From contig NZ_FOGG01000007.1 of NCBI RefSeq assembly GCF_900111155.1, positions 179,307 through 243,306 of the forward strand: a DNA stretch of 64,000 bases, given 5' to 3'. Positions 17,602 to 25,755 of this stretch are shown one piece after another. Positions within the stretch are counted from its first letter, which is position 1; every line of letters starts with the position of its first letter. The stretch comes from Pedobacter rhizosphaerae. Its GTDB lineage: Bacteria; Bacteroidota; Bacteroidia; Sphingobacteriales; Sphingobacteriaceae. Position numbers and translations under genes: made by a program. The notes beneath the pieces are model-generated. The model was given only the letters and a program-made list of their open reading frames with translations. It was not told where the DNA came from and ran no database searches.

Positions 17602-18213
17602 TTATTTTGCTTCAAAATTTAATAGTTGTTTTCCTTCTAACCAGGCTTCTAACTTATCTCCTTTATTAATTTTCCCTACACCTTCAGGGGTGCCTGTAAA
17701 GATAAGATCTCCTTTTTTGAGGGTGATATATTGAGAAACAAAGCTGATTATTTTTTCAAACGAGAATAAGAGGTCTTTGGTATGGCCTTTTTGTCTGCTT
17801 TCATTATTAATTTTCAGTTCGAAGTTTAAATCATAAAGATTTTCATAATCAGTTTTCGGGAAAAAGACACTAATGGGAGCAGAATTATCGAATGCTTTGG
17901 CCAGTTCCCATGGTAAACCTTTTTCTTTATGCTTGCTTTGAATGTCGCGGGCAGTAAAATCAATCCCCAATCCGATCTCATCAAAATAATTGGCTGCAAA
18001 TTTTTCTGCAATATGCTTACCTTCTTTACAGATTTTCAATACCACTTCTAATTCAAAATGAACGTCATCAGAAAAATCGGGTATATAAAAAGGTTTGTTG
18101 TCTTTAAGAACTGCGGTATCTGGCTTTAAGAAAATGACAGGGGTAGTAGGTACTGGATTGTTAAGTTCTTTGGCATGTTCTGCGTAATTACGTCCAATAG
18201 CAATGATTTTCAT
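17602..18213 (-). CDS. Fumarylacetoacetate hydrolase-family protein
   Basis: The 203-residue protein matches the short FAH-fold family: IGRNYAEHAKELNNPVP at the N-terminus, the metal-binding acidic residues Glu54 and Glu56 (FELEVVLK) and Asp85 in LGIDFTARDIQ, and IFTGTPEGVG near the C-terminus. Members act as acylpyruvate hydrolases or oxaloacetate decarboxylases, or hydrolyse aromatic breakdown products. The short length favours an acylpyruvase-type enzyme, but substrate is not determined. The gene ends 2 bp before the M23 peptidase start. Confidence 0.88.
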   Translation of the reverse strand: MKIIAIGRNYAEHAKELNNPVPTTPVIFLKPDTAVLKDNKPFYIPDFSDDVHFELEVVLKICKEGKHIAEKFAANYFDEIGLGIDFTARDIQSKHKEKGLPWELAKAFDNSAPISVFFPKTDYENLYDLNFELKINNESRQKGHTKDLLFSFEKIISFVSQYITLKKGDLIFTGTPEGVGKINKGDKLEAWLEGKQLLNFEAK

Positions 18214-18289
18214 TCTTTTATAATTTTGAATATGAGGAATTAGATTTGACAGCGATCAAATCCTTTCAAAAATAGAAAAGAAAATGGTG

Positions 18290-18823
18290 TTATAAAACTG
18301 AGATGCGTTTTACCTGGCTTTCAGAGCCTGCTACAACGCGCAAAAAGTAAATTCCCGCATTTAATCTGCTTGGGATTGTAAAACTTTTGGTTTGTTCACC
18401 GGCATTAAGACGTTCATTGGCCAGTGTAACTACTTCATTGCCCAATAAATCAATTATTTTAATGGTGGTTTGCGTACCGTCTTTACCAATGCTTAAAATA
18501 ATATTTAATTGATCCTCAACTGGGTTTGGATAAATTTTTACGATAGATAAAAGTTTATCTTTTCCGTTGGCTGTGGTTGCACTTTTAGGAATTGTAGAAT
18601 AGGTATTGAACATTCCCGATCCACCGATAGACATGTAAGAAGGTTTGTACGGCTGGATATTGGCTTTAATTTCGGGCACCCTACTTACTTTTTTTGTTCT
18701 TGATTTTAGGGTAAGGCGTATAGAGTCAGTTTGTTGAGACCAAGAATTGCTGTTGCACAACAAAACCATACACAGAATGCATAGGATTTTAGTGAGTAAC
18801 GTTATCTTAGTGTAGAGTTTCAT
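18290..18823 (-). CDS. Secreted protein with T9SS type A C-terminal sorting domain
   Basis: Start chosen at the ATG giving MKLYTKITLL (18823), 177 residues; the longer frame begins at a TTG inside the -7 box. There is a signal peptide (about 1-29, ending NSWSQQ), a low-complexity middle of about 65 residues without a recognised domain, and a C-terminal domain (about 95-177) with the type A T9SS signature: KIYPNPVEDQLNI, then IKIIDLLGNEV, LNAGIYFLRV and KRISVL. The sorting domain directs passage through the type IX system. With so little besides the sorting domain, the mature function is unknown. Confidence 0.85.
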   Translation of the reverse strand: MKLYTKITLLTKILCILCMVLLCNSNSWSQQTDSIRLTLKSRTKKVSRVPEIKANIQPYKPSYMSIGGSGMFNTYSTIPKSATTANGKDKLLSIVKIYPNPVEDQLNIILSIGKDGTQTTIKIIDLLGNEVVTLANERLNAGEQTKSFTIPSRLNAGIYFLRVVAGSESQVKRISVL

Positions 18824-18835
18824 CAAATTGTTATA

Positions 18836-18843
18836 CAAATGTA
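18836..18843 (-). promoter_or_regulatory. -7 box for the T9SS cargo gene
   Basis: TACATTTG on the minus strand, 12 nt upstream of the ATG at 18823. It supports the downstream ATG over the TTG embedded in the box. Confidence 0.45.
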
Positions 18844-18924
18844 TTAATTTAAAACAAAGAAATTAAACATTTTGTTCAAAAGCCATATTTTAACACAATT
18901 TAACAATAATTTTTAAAAAACAAA

Positions 18925-18940
18925 GTGTTAAAATTAACAC
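18925..18940. promoter_or_regulatory. Palindrome GTGTTAA-AA-TTAACAC upstream of kup
   Basis: This is a perfect 7-2-7 inverted repeat directly upstream of the candidate -33 element of kup. A third half-site TTAACAC lies about 40 bp further upstream in the same AT-rich divergent spacer. The symmetry and position suggest a binding site for a dimeric regulator of kup or of the divergent T9SS cargo gene. Confidence 0.4.
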
Positions 18941-18950
18941 AATAATTTGG

Positions 18951-18981
18951 TTGTTAATTTGTTATAGTTAGTTTACTTTTG
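18951..18981 (+). promoter_or_regulatory. kup promoter (TTG -33 and TACTTTTG -7)
   Basis: TTG at 18951-18953 is followed after 20 bp by TACTTTTG at 18974-18981, matching the Bacteroidota -33/-7 arrangement. The GTG start of kup is 20 nt downstream. Confidence 0.55.
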
Positions 18982-19001
18982 CCGCACTAAATATCATAAA
19001 G

Positions 19002-20960
19002 GTGTCAAGTCATAAAAATGTCAATGCATTAACCGCCGGTGGGGTTCTAATTAGTTTAGGAATTGTGTTCGGCGATATCGGTACTTCTCCGTTGTATACG
19101 CTAAATGCTATCTTTACTACTATTTTAGGCGGGAAACAGGATATCAATCCTTTGAATGTACTAGGAGTTCTTTCTTGTATTATCTGGACTTTAACGCTAC
19201 AAACAACAGTTAAGTACGTAATTATTACTCTTCGTGCGGATAATAAAGGTGAGGGCGGGATTTTCTCTCTTTTCTCTCTTGTACGGAAAAAGGCCAAGTG
19301 GTTGGTTTTGCCTGCCATAGTAGGAGGATGCGCGTTACTGGCCGATGGTATCATAACCCCCAGTATTACTGTGACTTCGGCTATTGAGGGTTTAACGAAA
19401 AAATTCGACGTGCCGGTTATTCCAATCGTGCTCTCGATCTTAACGGTTTTATTTATCATCCAGCAATTCGGAACCAATTTGGTTGGCAAGTTATTCGGGC
19501 CTGTTATGTTTGTTTGGTTTGCTGTGTTGGGTACATTGGGGCTCAGCTTTATTGTTAAAGATTTTACGATTTTAAAGGCCTTTAATCCATATTATGCCAT
19601 TCACCTGTTAGCAACTAACAATCTGGCTTTCTTAATTCTGGGAGGCGTTTTCTTATGTACAACCGGAGCTGAAGCACTTTACTCTGATTTAGGTCACTGC
19701 GGAAGAAATAATATTCGCATCAGCTGGATTTTTGTGAAGCTAACCTTAATCCTCAACTATCTCGGGCAGGGGGTATGGATTTTACAAAACAGTTCCTCTT
19801 ACGTTCCGGGAGCCAAGATGAATCCATTCTTTCAAATTGTACCCGATCAGTTTCAGATCCCAATGGTGCTTTTGGCTACGATGGCGGCAGTAATTGCAAG
19901 TCAGGCGCTAATTAGTGGCTCTTTTACGCTAATCTCAGAGGCTGTTAGACTCAATCTTTGGCCGAAAATCAGGATCGTTTATCCATCGGTTTCCAAGGGG
20001 CAATTGTATGTGCCTTCTATTAACTGGATGCTATGGATAGGTTGCTGTGGCATTGTATTGCTTTTTGAGAAATCAGAAAGTATGGATGCTGCTTATGGTT
20101 TATCTATTACCATAGCCATGTTAATGACCACTATTCTGGTTAGTTTTTATTTAAGGAGTAAGCGTTTTCCTAAATATATTGTCGCAACATTCTTCTTTAC
20201 GTACGTTATTATTGAAGGAACGTTTTTGATCAGTAATTTAACCAAATTTCTTCATGGAGGTTGGGTAACCGTACTTATCGGTTCACTTCTTTTTACCATT
20301 ATGTGGAGCTGGTTTGTAGCACGTAAGATTAAAAACAGGTTTGTTAAATATGTGGAGATCGAAGATTATTACGAAATTTTAAGTGAATTAAGTGGTGATG
20401 AAACCGTACCAAAATACTCATCACAATTGGTTTATTTAACCAGTGCCAACTTCAAAACTGAAATAGAATCCAAAATCATATATTCTATTATCCAAAAGGA
20501 ACCTAAAAGGGCTGATGTATATTGGCTGGTTCACGTAGATGTGATGGATGAACCTTATACCATGGATTATAAGGTAGAATTCCTTATTCCTGGTAAATTG
20601 ATTCGAATAGACTTTAAACTAGGATTCAGGATCGAACAAAGGGTAAATCTACTTTATCGTAAAGTGGTTGAAGAACTGGTAAAAAATGGAGAGGTAGACA
20701 TTACCAGTCAGTATACTTCCTTAAATAAACATAAGATTGCCGGCGATTTTAGGTTTGTACTTTTAGAAAAGCATCTTTCTAAATTTACCAATCTAAGCTT
20801 CTACGAACGCACCATTATGGATTACTATTTTGTGCTGAAGCGCTTGAGTTTATCTGAAGAACGAAGTTTTGGACTAGATAGCAGTTACGTAGATGTAGAG
20901 AAGGTTCCATTAATTTTTGTCACTCCTGATGCCATAGAGCTAAACAGGCTTCCGGTTTAA
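19002..20960 (+). CDS. kup: Kup-family potassium uptake protein
   Basis: The protein has 652 residues and begins with GTG; there is no ATG in frame before the family signature. The N-terminal part carries LGIVFGDIGTSPLYTLNAIF, typical of Kup, then about 12 membrane helices to residue 440, followed by a cytosolic C-terminal domain of about 200 residues. Kup imports K+ with protons and is known to work without a separate ATPase subunit. The gene has its own promoter with an operator-like palindrome and is followed after one base by a 50-residue membrane mini-gene. Confidence 0.95.
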   Translation: MSSHKNVNALTAGGVLISLGIVFGDIGTSPLYTLNAIFTTILGGKQDINPLNVLGVLSCIIWTLTLQTTVKYVIITLRADNKGEGGIFSLFSLVRKKAKWLVLPAIVGGCALLADGIITPSITVTSAIEGLTKKFDVPVIPIVLSILTVLFIIQQFGTNLVGKLFGPVMFVWFAVLGTLGLSFIVKDFTILKAFNPYYAIHLLATNNLAFLILGGVFLCTTGAEALYSDLGHCGRNNIRISWIFVKLTLILNYLGQGVWILQNSSSYVPGAKMNPFFQIVPDQFQIPMVLLATMAAVIASQALISGSFTLISEAVRLNLWPKIRIVYPSVSKGQLYVPSINWMLWIGCCGIVLLFEKSESMDAAYGLSITIAMLMTTILVSFYLRSKRFPKYIVATFFFTYVIIEGTFLISNLTKFLHGGWVTVLIGSLLFTIMWSWFVARKIKNRFVKYVEIEDYYEILSELSGDETVPKYSSQLVYLTSANFKTEIESKIIYSIIQKEPKRADVYWLVHVDVMDEPYTMDYKVEFLIPGKLIRIDFKLGFRIEQRVNLLYRKVVEELVKNGEVDITSQYTSLNKHKIAGDFRFVLLEKHLSKFTNLSFYERTIMDYYFVLKRLSLSEERSFGLDSSYVDVEKVPLIFVTPDAIELNRLPV

Positions 20961-20961
20961 T

Positions 20962-21114
20962 ATGAGAAGTGTACTGCTGATTATAGCCATCTGTTTGTTT
21001 TTGATAGGTCCTGCCGCGAAGATTTACCAATGGAACAATGCTGATAAATATTTATTGGTCTCGGGACTGGGCCTGGTAATTATTACAGCCATGGCATTTA
21101 TTAAAAAAGACTGA
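20962..21114 (+). CDS. Small two-helix membrane protein downstream of kup
   Basis: The frame encodes 50 residues: MRSVLLIIAICLFLIGPAAK, a short polar stretch with KIYQWNNADKY, a second hydrophobic helix (VSGLGLVIITAMAF) and a KKD tail. The ATG lies one base after the kup stop, a spacing that suggests translational coupling, and a strong terminator follows. I do not recognise the family. A small membrane partner or regulator of Kup is possible, by analogy with small subunits of other K+ transport systems, but this is inference from position and shape only. Confidence 0.6.
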   Translation: MRSVLLIIAICLFLIGPAAKIYQWNNADKYLLVSGLGLVIITAMAFIKKD

Positions 21115-21143
21115 TTTTTCGACTAATCCAGGTAGATAAAAGT

Positions 21144-21178
21144 AACCCACTTAACAAACGAGTTAAGTGGGTTTTTTA
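21144..21178 (+). terminator. Rho-independent terminator after kup unit
   Basis: AACCCACTTAAC-N6-GTTAAGTGGGTT is a perfect 12-bp stem followed by TTTT, ending the kup and mini-gene transcript. The A-rich left flank could also let it act weakly for the convergent PPOX gene. Confidence 0.85.
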
Positions 21179-21224
21179 TTGGAAATGATTGTCCTCTTTT
21201 TTAGTTTCATTATCTTTTCAATGC

Positions 21225-21839
21225 TTACTGCTGTTGTAATTTTTCTTTGAGTGCTTTAATTTCTTTTTCTAATGTATCGATGTATTGCTTTTGTGGCTCA
21301 AGGAGCTCTCTTATTTCCTCTACAGTATATTTCGGGTTGATATGTTGCGGGCAATTCCAATCGTAGGCATTAATTTTAAAAAGGATCATTCTTTCTGGCT
21401 TAAACTTATAGTCCTTCGGGCGTAAAAAATCGTAAAGATTGTTGTCTTCGCTGAGTTCCACAATTTCAGCCTCGGCATAAATTTTTAACCGGGTGCGTAA
21501 GGGGTAGGAGAGTAAGATCAGTGAAACCTTAGGGTTCATAGAAATATTTCCGGCAGAAATGTACTGTCTGTTTCCAACAAAATCTACTATGCCTATGGTA
21601 GATTTGTCTATTACCCTTATAAATCCCTTAGGCCCACCACGATGTTGGATATAGGGATAACCATTTTCACCGAACGAAGCGAGGTAAAAGCTATCGATCT
21701 CTGCGATAAAGTCTGTTTCAGCTTCGGTTAAGCCATCAACATAACTCGATTTTTCCATCCGTTCGTAACTCAGGCGGCTTCCAAGCCTTTCCTGTAAGTT
21801 TTTGATGACATCAGTAAATGCCAGTTCAGCATAATTCAT
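21225..21839 (-). CDS. Pyridoxamine 5'-phosphate oxidase-family flavin-binding protein
   Basis: The 204-residue protein has the split-barrel FMN-binding fold: ETDFIAEIDSFYLASFGENG, then YIQHRGGPKGFIRVID, VGNRQYISAGNISMNPKVSL and DWNCPQHINPKYT. Proteins of this kind bind FMN, and some bind F420 or haem, but most have no assigned reaction. The last 25 or so residues form a short coiled coil (EKEIKALKEKLQQQ), unusual enough to suggest oligomerisation. It converges with the kup unit and has no evident operon partner. Confidence 0.82.
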   Translation of the reverse strand: MNYAELAFTDVIKNLQERLGSRLSYERMEKSSYVDGLTEAETDFIAEIDSFYLASFGENGYPYIQHRGGPKGFIRVIDKSTIGIVDFVGNRQYISAGNISMNPKVSLILLSYPLRTRLKIYAEAEIVELSEDNNLYDFLRPKDYKFKPERMILFKINAYDWNCPQHINPKYTVEEIRELLEPQKQYIDTLEKEIKALKEKLQQQ

Positions 21840-22025
21840 CTTTTTTAGAATTAATTCTTTATTGAAGATAGTTTATGTTTCTCAAATTTTAATGTAAATA
21901 CCCCCGAATGGGAAAATATGTATGCTGAATGTTTTATTTGGTAATAAATGCTACAATAAAAAATGATTATTGATAGATTTATATCAAAAGATAGATTGTG
22001 CTCTTAAATTTAAAATAAAGCAATT

Positions 22026-22439
22026 ATGGAACAAAAACTTCCTCTTCCACCCTTTAATTTTGAAACTGCAACACAGAAAGTGCAGCTGGCAGAAGATGCC
22101 TGGAATAGTCAGGATCCTGAAAGAGTTTCTCTGGCATATACCAAAGATACAGAATGGCGTAACCGCTCAGAATTTATTAATGGGAGAGAAGAGGTGGTTA
22201 AATTTCTTTCCGCAAAGTGGAAAAAGGAATTGAATTACAGACTTAAAAAGGAGCTTTGGGCTTTTACAGATAATCGGATTGCAGTGAGATTTGAATATGA
22301 ATATTGCGATGTTAATAGCCAATGGTTTAGGGCATACGGAAATGAAAACTGGGAGTTTGATGAAAATGGCCTGATGCAGAAGAGATTTGCCAGTATAAAT
22401 GATCTTGCTATACAAGAAAGCGAACGGAGAGTAAAATAG
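22026..22439 (+). CDS. DUF1348 / NTF2-like family protein
   Basis: The 137-residue protein closely follows the DUF1348 pattern of the NTF2-like fold: [49 protein letters not shown], then VRFEYEY and the conserved [20 protein letters not shown]2-like folds form small alpha-beta cones that bind or turn over small molecules. For this subfamily no reaction is established. It stands alone with an HxlR-type regulator gene downstream on the same strand, which could regulate it. Confidence 0.85.
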   Translation: MEQKLPLPPFNFETATQKVQLAEDAWNSQDPERVSLAYTKDTEWRNRSEFINGREEVVKFLSAKWKKELNYRLKKELWAFTDNRIAVRFEYEYCDVNSQWFRAYGNENWEFDENGLMQKRFASINDLAIQESERRVK

Positions 22440-22571
22440 GGCCTCTGTTTGTTTGGAACAGGCATTTCAGCGTCATTAACCTTGTAGTATATTTCTATCA
22501 GTACGAGGGCATATAAATATCAAAGATATTTGGTATACATTTGTAATCGTATTACTAAATGTAGGTATGTC

Positions 22572-22958
22572 ATGGCAGAAGAAAGTAGATTAAAATTAGC
22601 CAAGGAAGTATTGTCTGATCCGAGAAATCAGAAGGAAGAAGTACAAGCTTTACAAGATACTTTATACGTTTTGGGGGGTAAATGGAAATTACCCATTATT
22701 AATTCCATTTGCAATGGTAACCGTCGGTTTAGAGATATCGAACGCAGTATTCCCGGCATTACTACGCGAATGCTTTCCAAAGAACTTAAAGAAATGACTG
22801 CAAATCAACTCATCAAGCGAACGGTTATTGATGATACCCCTGTTGTGGTCGAATATATTTCAACCGATTATTGCGAATCTTTTGGAGATATTATCCTGGA
22901 AATGATAAAGTGGGGCAAAGAGCATCGTAGCCGTTTAAAGGGAAGCAAAGGAGAGTAA
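22572..22958 (+). CDS. HxlR-family winged-helix transcriptional regulator
   Basis: Start placed at the ATG giving MAEESRLKLA (22572), 128 residues; an earlier in-frame non-ATG codon at 22530 would place translation across a TACATTTG -7 box at 22536-22543. The HxlR core is evident: LYVLGGKWKLPIINSICNGN, RFRDIERSIPGITTRMLSKEL, then VVEYISTDYCESF. These proteins are small dimeric regulators responding to electrophiles, redox or metabolites; only one Cys (YCESF) is obvious here. Likely targets are the neighbouring NTF2-like gene or itself. Confidence 0.9.
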   Translation: MAEESRLKLAKEVLSDPRNQKEEVQALQDTLYVLGGKWKLPIINSICNGNRRFRDIERSIPGITTRMLSKELKEMTANQLIKRTVIDDTPVVVEYISTDYCESFGDIILEMIKWGKEHRSRLKGSKGE

Positions 22959-23225
22959 TAGTTTAAAGTTAAAAGTCGAAAGTGAAAAGTTTTGATTGTC
23001 ACTATTAGATTATTGGCAAGTATTGGAGTATAATTTTACCATGTAATTTTAGATCCTAGCTTTAATCTTTCCATATTTTGCTTTCCGCTTATCCCTTCAG
23101 TCTTCCCCTTTTAATTTTCATAGCGCTCACCGTCTATTTCCCGATCTTATTTGTCCATTACAGCTATTTGTTAATGGTTCAGCAGGCTATAGGCCAGTAT
23201 TTTTGATGAAAAAGAAATACGAATT
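22959..23225 (+). repeat. Intergenic spacer with AAAGT-type short-word repeat
   Basis: Positions 22963-22991 read as AAAGTTAAAAGTCGAAAGTG and similar, with a unit of about 9-10 nt, in the same orientation as the flanking genes. The rest of the spacer is pyrimidine-rich. TATTTTTG at 23198-23205, 20 nt before the next ATG, is a candidate -7 box. No RNA gene was seen. Confidence 0.45.
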
Positions 23226-24008
23226 ATGAAATCATTTGGAAAAATAGCACTCATAAATGCGATCATTATTGCAGTTGTTGCACTAACATCGTTTATCTGG
23301 ACAAGCTCTGCCACAAAGAAAGTTGTTCAGCAACCCATTAACGGAAAAAGTTTTGTGGTACTCGAACTGTTTACTTCAGAAGGATGTTCAAGTTGCCCTC
23401 CTGCAGAAGAACTTTTGGCTAAAATAGATCGTGAATCTAAGGGTAAGCCAGTTTATGTTTTAGGTTATCATGTAGATTATTTTGATAATCTGGGTTGGAA
23501 GGATGTTTTTGGAAGTCCAGAGAATACCAAGAGACAGCAAAGATATAGTAGCTGGTTAAATTCCCAGGTTTATACACCTCAGCTTGTGGTTAATGGTGCC
23601 GAAGAATTTATTGGTTCTGACGAGCCGAAAATTAGTAAGGCGATCAATGGGCAGTTGCTTGTAAAACATGCCGCAGATTTATCGCTTAGCAGTCAGCAAG
23701 ATGATAAAGCGGTAACTGTAAAATATGAAGCGAAAGATGTTCAGCCTGGTGAAGACTTAGTATTGGCATTGGTGCAAAAAAATGGGCATACAGATGTTAT
23801 ACGTGGAGAAAATGAAGGACGTAGTCTTTCGCACATTCAAATCGTTCGCAAAACTGCAATGGTTGCTTTGAAAGAAGCACACGCTGGTACTGCAACATTA
23901 AGCTTTCCTAAAGATGCAGAGAAACAGGATTGGGAGGTAATTGGAATGATCCAGAATACCAAAACGGGCGTAATCTCTGCTGCAGCAAAGATTGAGGTAA
24001 ATCCTTAA
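23226..24008 (+). CDS. DUF1223 thioredoxin-like exported protein
   Basis: The protein has 260 residues with one N-terminal membrane or signal helix (about 7-26). The body begins with VVLELFTSEGCSSCPPAEELLAK, a CxxC motif (Cys54, Cys57) in a thioredoxin-fold setting characteristic of DUF1223, followed by YVLGYHVDYFDNLGWKD and YTPQLVVNGAEEF. A beta-rich C-terminal region follows. The family is thought to act in the periplasm or at the membrane, with a possible redox or metal role; no substrate is known. It is not in an obvious operon with the HxlR gene because 267 bp separates them. Confidence 0.85.
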   Translation: MKSFGKIALINAIIIAVVALTSFIWTSSATKKVVQQPINGKSFVVLELFTSEGCSSCPPAEELLAKIDRESKGKPVYVLGYHVDYFDNLGWKDVFGSPENTKRQQRYSSWLNSQVYTPQLVVNGAEEFIGSDEPKISKAINGQLLVKHAADLSLSSQQDDKAVTVKYEAKDVQPGEDLVLALVQKNGHTDVIRGENEGRSLSHIQIVRKTAMVALKEAHAGTATLSFPKDAEKQDWEVIGMIQNTKTGVISAAAKIEVNP

Positions 24009-24027
24009 AATTTAAAACAGACAACTA

Positions 24028-24192
24028 ATGGCAAATCGAAATAGAAAACAGGTTAATAGTCTGCTGGTTGGACTGGCGAGGCTTATGTCTGAGGTTTTTC
24101 CGATCAGCCCTCCATTGAATAAAAATATTGGACAAGCTGGTGAGATGAAGGGAACGCTCAGGAAAGAGAAAAGTTCATCCTCCATAACTTAA
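24028..24192 (+). CDS. Small hypothetical protein
   Basis: The frame encodes 54 residues, MANRNRKQVNSLLVGLARLM at the start, then a Pro-rich turn (PISPPLNKN) and a basic, Ser-rich tail. It begins 19 bp after the DUF1223 stop on the same strand. No domain or signal is recognised; it is positively charged. The coding call rests on position and frame only. Confidence 0.35.
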   Translation: MANRNRKQVNSLLVGLARLMSEVFPISPPLNKNIGQAGEMKGTLRKEKSSSSIT

Positions 24193-24253
24193 ATCAATAA
24201 AATATAGATGCAGTTTTGCAGTCTATTGAACTAAGATAAGCGATAAATATTGA

Positions 24254-24276
24254 GCCTTGCAGGATAACTGCAAGGC
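24254..24276. terminator. Hairpin between convergent genes
   Basis: GCCTTGCAG-GATAA-CTGCAAGGC is a perfect 9-bp stem between the plus-strand small gene and the minus-strand AbiEii gene. Both flanks are AT-rich without a long T run. It may terminate from either side. Confidence 0.5.
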
Positions 24277-24319
24277 AATTATTGTAAAGAAAATACGAAT
24301 CTTTGTTTTATAGGTTTAA

Positions 24320-24973
24320 TTAAACCTTATTTAAATCTGCTTTAGCTAGCTCCAGGTCCTCTTTAATGAATATCCATTCCTTACACATTAGGCAGATTGG
24401 GTCAAAGTCATTATCTGCAGAAGTAAATTGAGTGAGATTTTGTAGGATTAGTGATCTGTCGTGTGTCCACTCAAACCGCTTCCGGTGAAGTTCAATCATG
24501 GTGGCTAAGTCATAACGGTCAAGCAACTGATGTAAATCCCAAAAATCTTTCTTTCTTCCCAGACGCTGAATCACATCAACCTTCATCGCAATTATCTTTT
24601 CTACCGTGGCAAGTCTAATCCCTTCTAAATTAATAACATCCTGAAAAAACGGATCCATGGAATAGTAAATATCCAACTTAAGCACATTATCTTTATCTGA
24701 GCCTATCAAAAAGGATTTACCCATGGTAGGACTACAGCCAAAATCCCCAGAGACAAATGGAAAATTATTTTTTAGAAGATTTTCTATTGCTATAAAATCA
24801 ATTGAACCATAAGCAGCATCGGTAAATAGATCAATGTCTACTGACATCCTGTGGCCCATGTGCAGGCTTAGTGCTGTGCCCCCAACCAAACGAAATTCTT
24901 GCAATTCAATGGCCTTCATTAGTATTAGCAAGTAGTTCTTCAGCTGCTTACTAACTGTATTCCAATAGAGCAT
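24320..24973 (-). CDS. AbiEii-type nucleotidyltransferase toxin
   Basis: The 217-residue protein has the nucleotidyltransferase-fold signature of AbiEii/AbiGii (DUF1814): RLVGGTALSLHMGHRMSVDIDLF with Gly31-Gly32 and the metal-binding Asp46 and Asp48, and a C-terminal KVDVIQRLGRKKDFWDLHQLL, matching the family's later conserved Lys and DxxDL-like motif. Such proteins act as toxins in type IV-like toxin-antitoxin and phage-abortive systems by adding nucleotides to tRNA acceptor stems. The gene starts 2 bp after the preceding HTH gene, so the two are an operon. Target and activity are inferred from family. Confidence 0.82.
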   Translation of the reverse strand: MLYWNTVSKQLKNYLLILMKAIELQEFRLVGGTALSLHMGHRMSVDIDLFTDAAYGSIDFIAIENLLKNNFPFVSGDFGCSPTMGKSFLIGSDKDNVLKLDIYYSMDPFFQDVINLEGIRLATVEKIIAMKVDVIQRLGRKKDFWDLHQLLDRYDLATMIELHRKRFEWTHDRSLILQNLTQFTSADNDFDPICLMCKEWIFIKEDLELAKADLNKV

Positions 24974-24975
24974 TT

Positions 24976-25482
24976 CTAATGTGGTTTGTTTGGTTGCATA
25001 ATCGGTAAATTATTATTGATTATACGCTTACTTCCGGTAACCTCCTGTATCTTATCTTCCCCATAAAAATCTAATAGGGCCTTCTTCTCTTGGTTATTTC
25101 CACGCTCAAATATCCTTTTGATGATAGAAACATATTGTTTCTGCCAGTCAAGCTTTTCCATGTCTGTATCCCAGAATAGAACCTTACGAAAAAGATTTAA
25201 GTCTGGATGTACCTTAACTTGCTCTTTATGAATTTCTTGTTTGATATTGTAATAAGCCTGGAGCAGGTACATCGTGCCTTCTTCAAATCCTAAGGCCCTG
25301 TCTATCTTCAGCGAAATCTCTGTCGTTAGCGCCCGCCTTCCCTTCGTTATCGCAGTAATTGTCTGTGGATATTCTGGCAACATAAGTGCAAAAGGCCCTT
25401 TCTTAAGCTTTCTTTTTTTTAGTTCGCGCTCCAAAATCAAGCCTGGATGAATTCCCCTATATTTTTCGAGTGATGCTTCCAT
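24976..25482 (-). CDS. HTH antitoxin paired with the AbiEii-type toxin
   Basis: Start at the ATG giving MEASLEKYRG (25482), 168 residues; the longer frame starts upstream of the -7 box and is not used. Residues 10-75 form an XRE-like helix-turn-helix resembling the HigA/VapI group: IHPGLILERELKKRKLKKGP, YPQTITAITKGRRALTTEIS, then DRALGFEEGTMYLLQAYYNI. The C-terminal half is charged and helical and may bind the toxin. Operator-like iterons and a TACTTTTG box stand just upstream, consistent with self-repression. Confidence 0.8.
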   Translation of the reverse strand: MEASLEKYRGIHPGLILERELKKRKLKKGPFALMLPEYPQTITAITKGRRALTTEISLKIDRALGFEEGTMYLLQAYYNIKQEIHKEQVKVHPDLNLFRKVLFWDTDMEKLDWQKQYVSIIKRIFERGNNQEKKALLDFYGEDKIQEVTGSKRIINNNLPIMQPNKPH

Positions 25483-25486
25483 TATA

Positions 25487-25494
25487 CAAAAGTA
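25487..25494 (-). promoter_or_regulatory. -7 box for the antitoxin-toxin operon
   Basis: TACTTTTG on the minus strand, 4 nt upstream of the ATG at 25482 and directly downstream (in transcription) of three TAAACAA repeats. The very short leader suggests a nearly leaderless transcript. Confidence 0.5.
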
Positions 25495-25501
25495 AACATT
25501 T

Positions 25502-25536
25502 TTGTTTATTTTTTCTTGTTTAGTCAAGTTTGTTTA
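25502..25536 (-). promoter_or_regulatory. Three TAAACAA direct repeats at exact 14-bp spacing
   Basis: TTGTTTA on the plus strand occurs at 25502, 25516 and 25530, each start exactly 14 bp from the next. The array abuts the antitoxin -7 box. A spacing near 1.3 helical turns and the HTH product suggest cooperative autoregulation by the antitoxin. Confidence 0.6.
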
Positions 25537-25755
25537 TTAGTAATAATATTGTAATCACCAGACGAGGCAATTTTCAGATCGTTTGCTAATATATTGGTCG
25601 ATCGAAAAGTAAGAAATCGATTAATTTAAAGGAGATAGGGCAAAAAGCCGAGCAAAAAAATGAGATAAAATATTGAAAAATCGATACACTTAGGGTAGGT
25701 ACTCCTCAATTTTATACTCTTTCTTTGTGAACGTCAATTTTCTTTAAACAACCAA

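Noticed and set aside
18243..18262. GATTTGA-N6-TCAAATC hairpin after the T9SS cargo gene
   Set aside because: Short stem without a T run; too weak to call a terminator.
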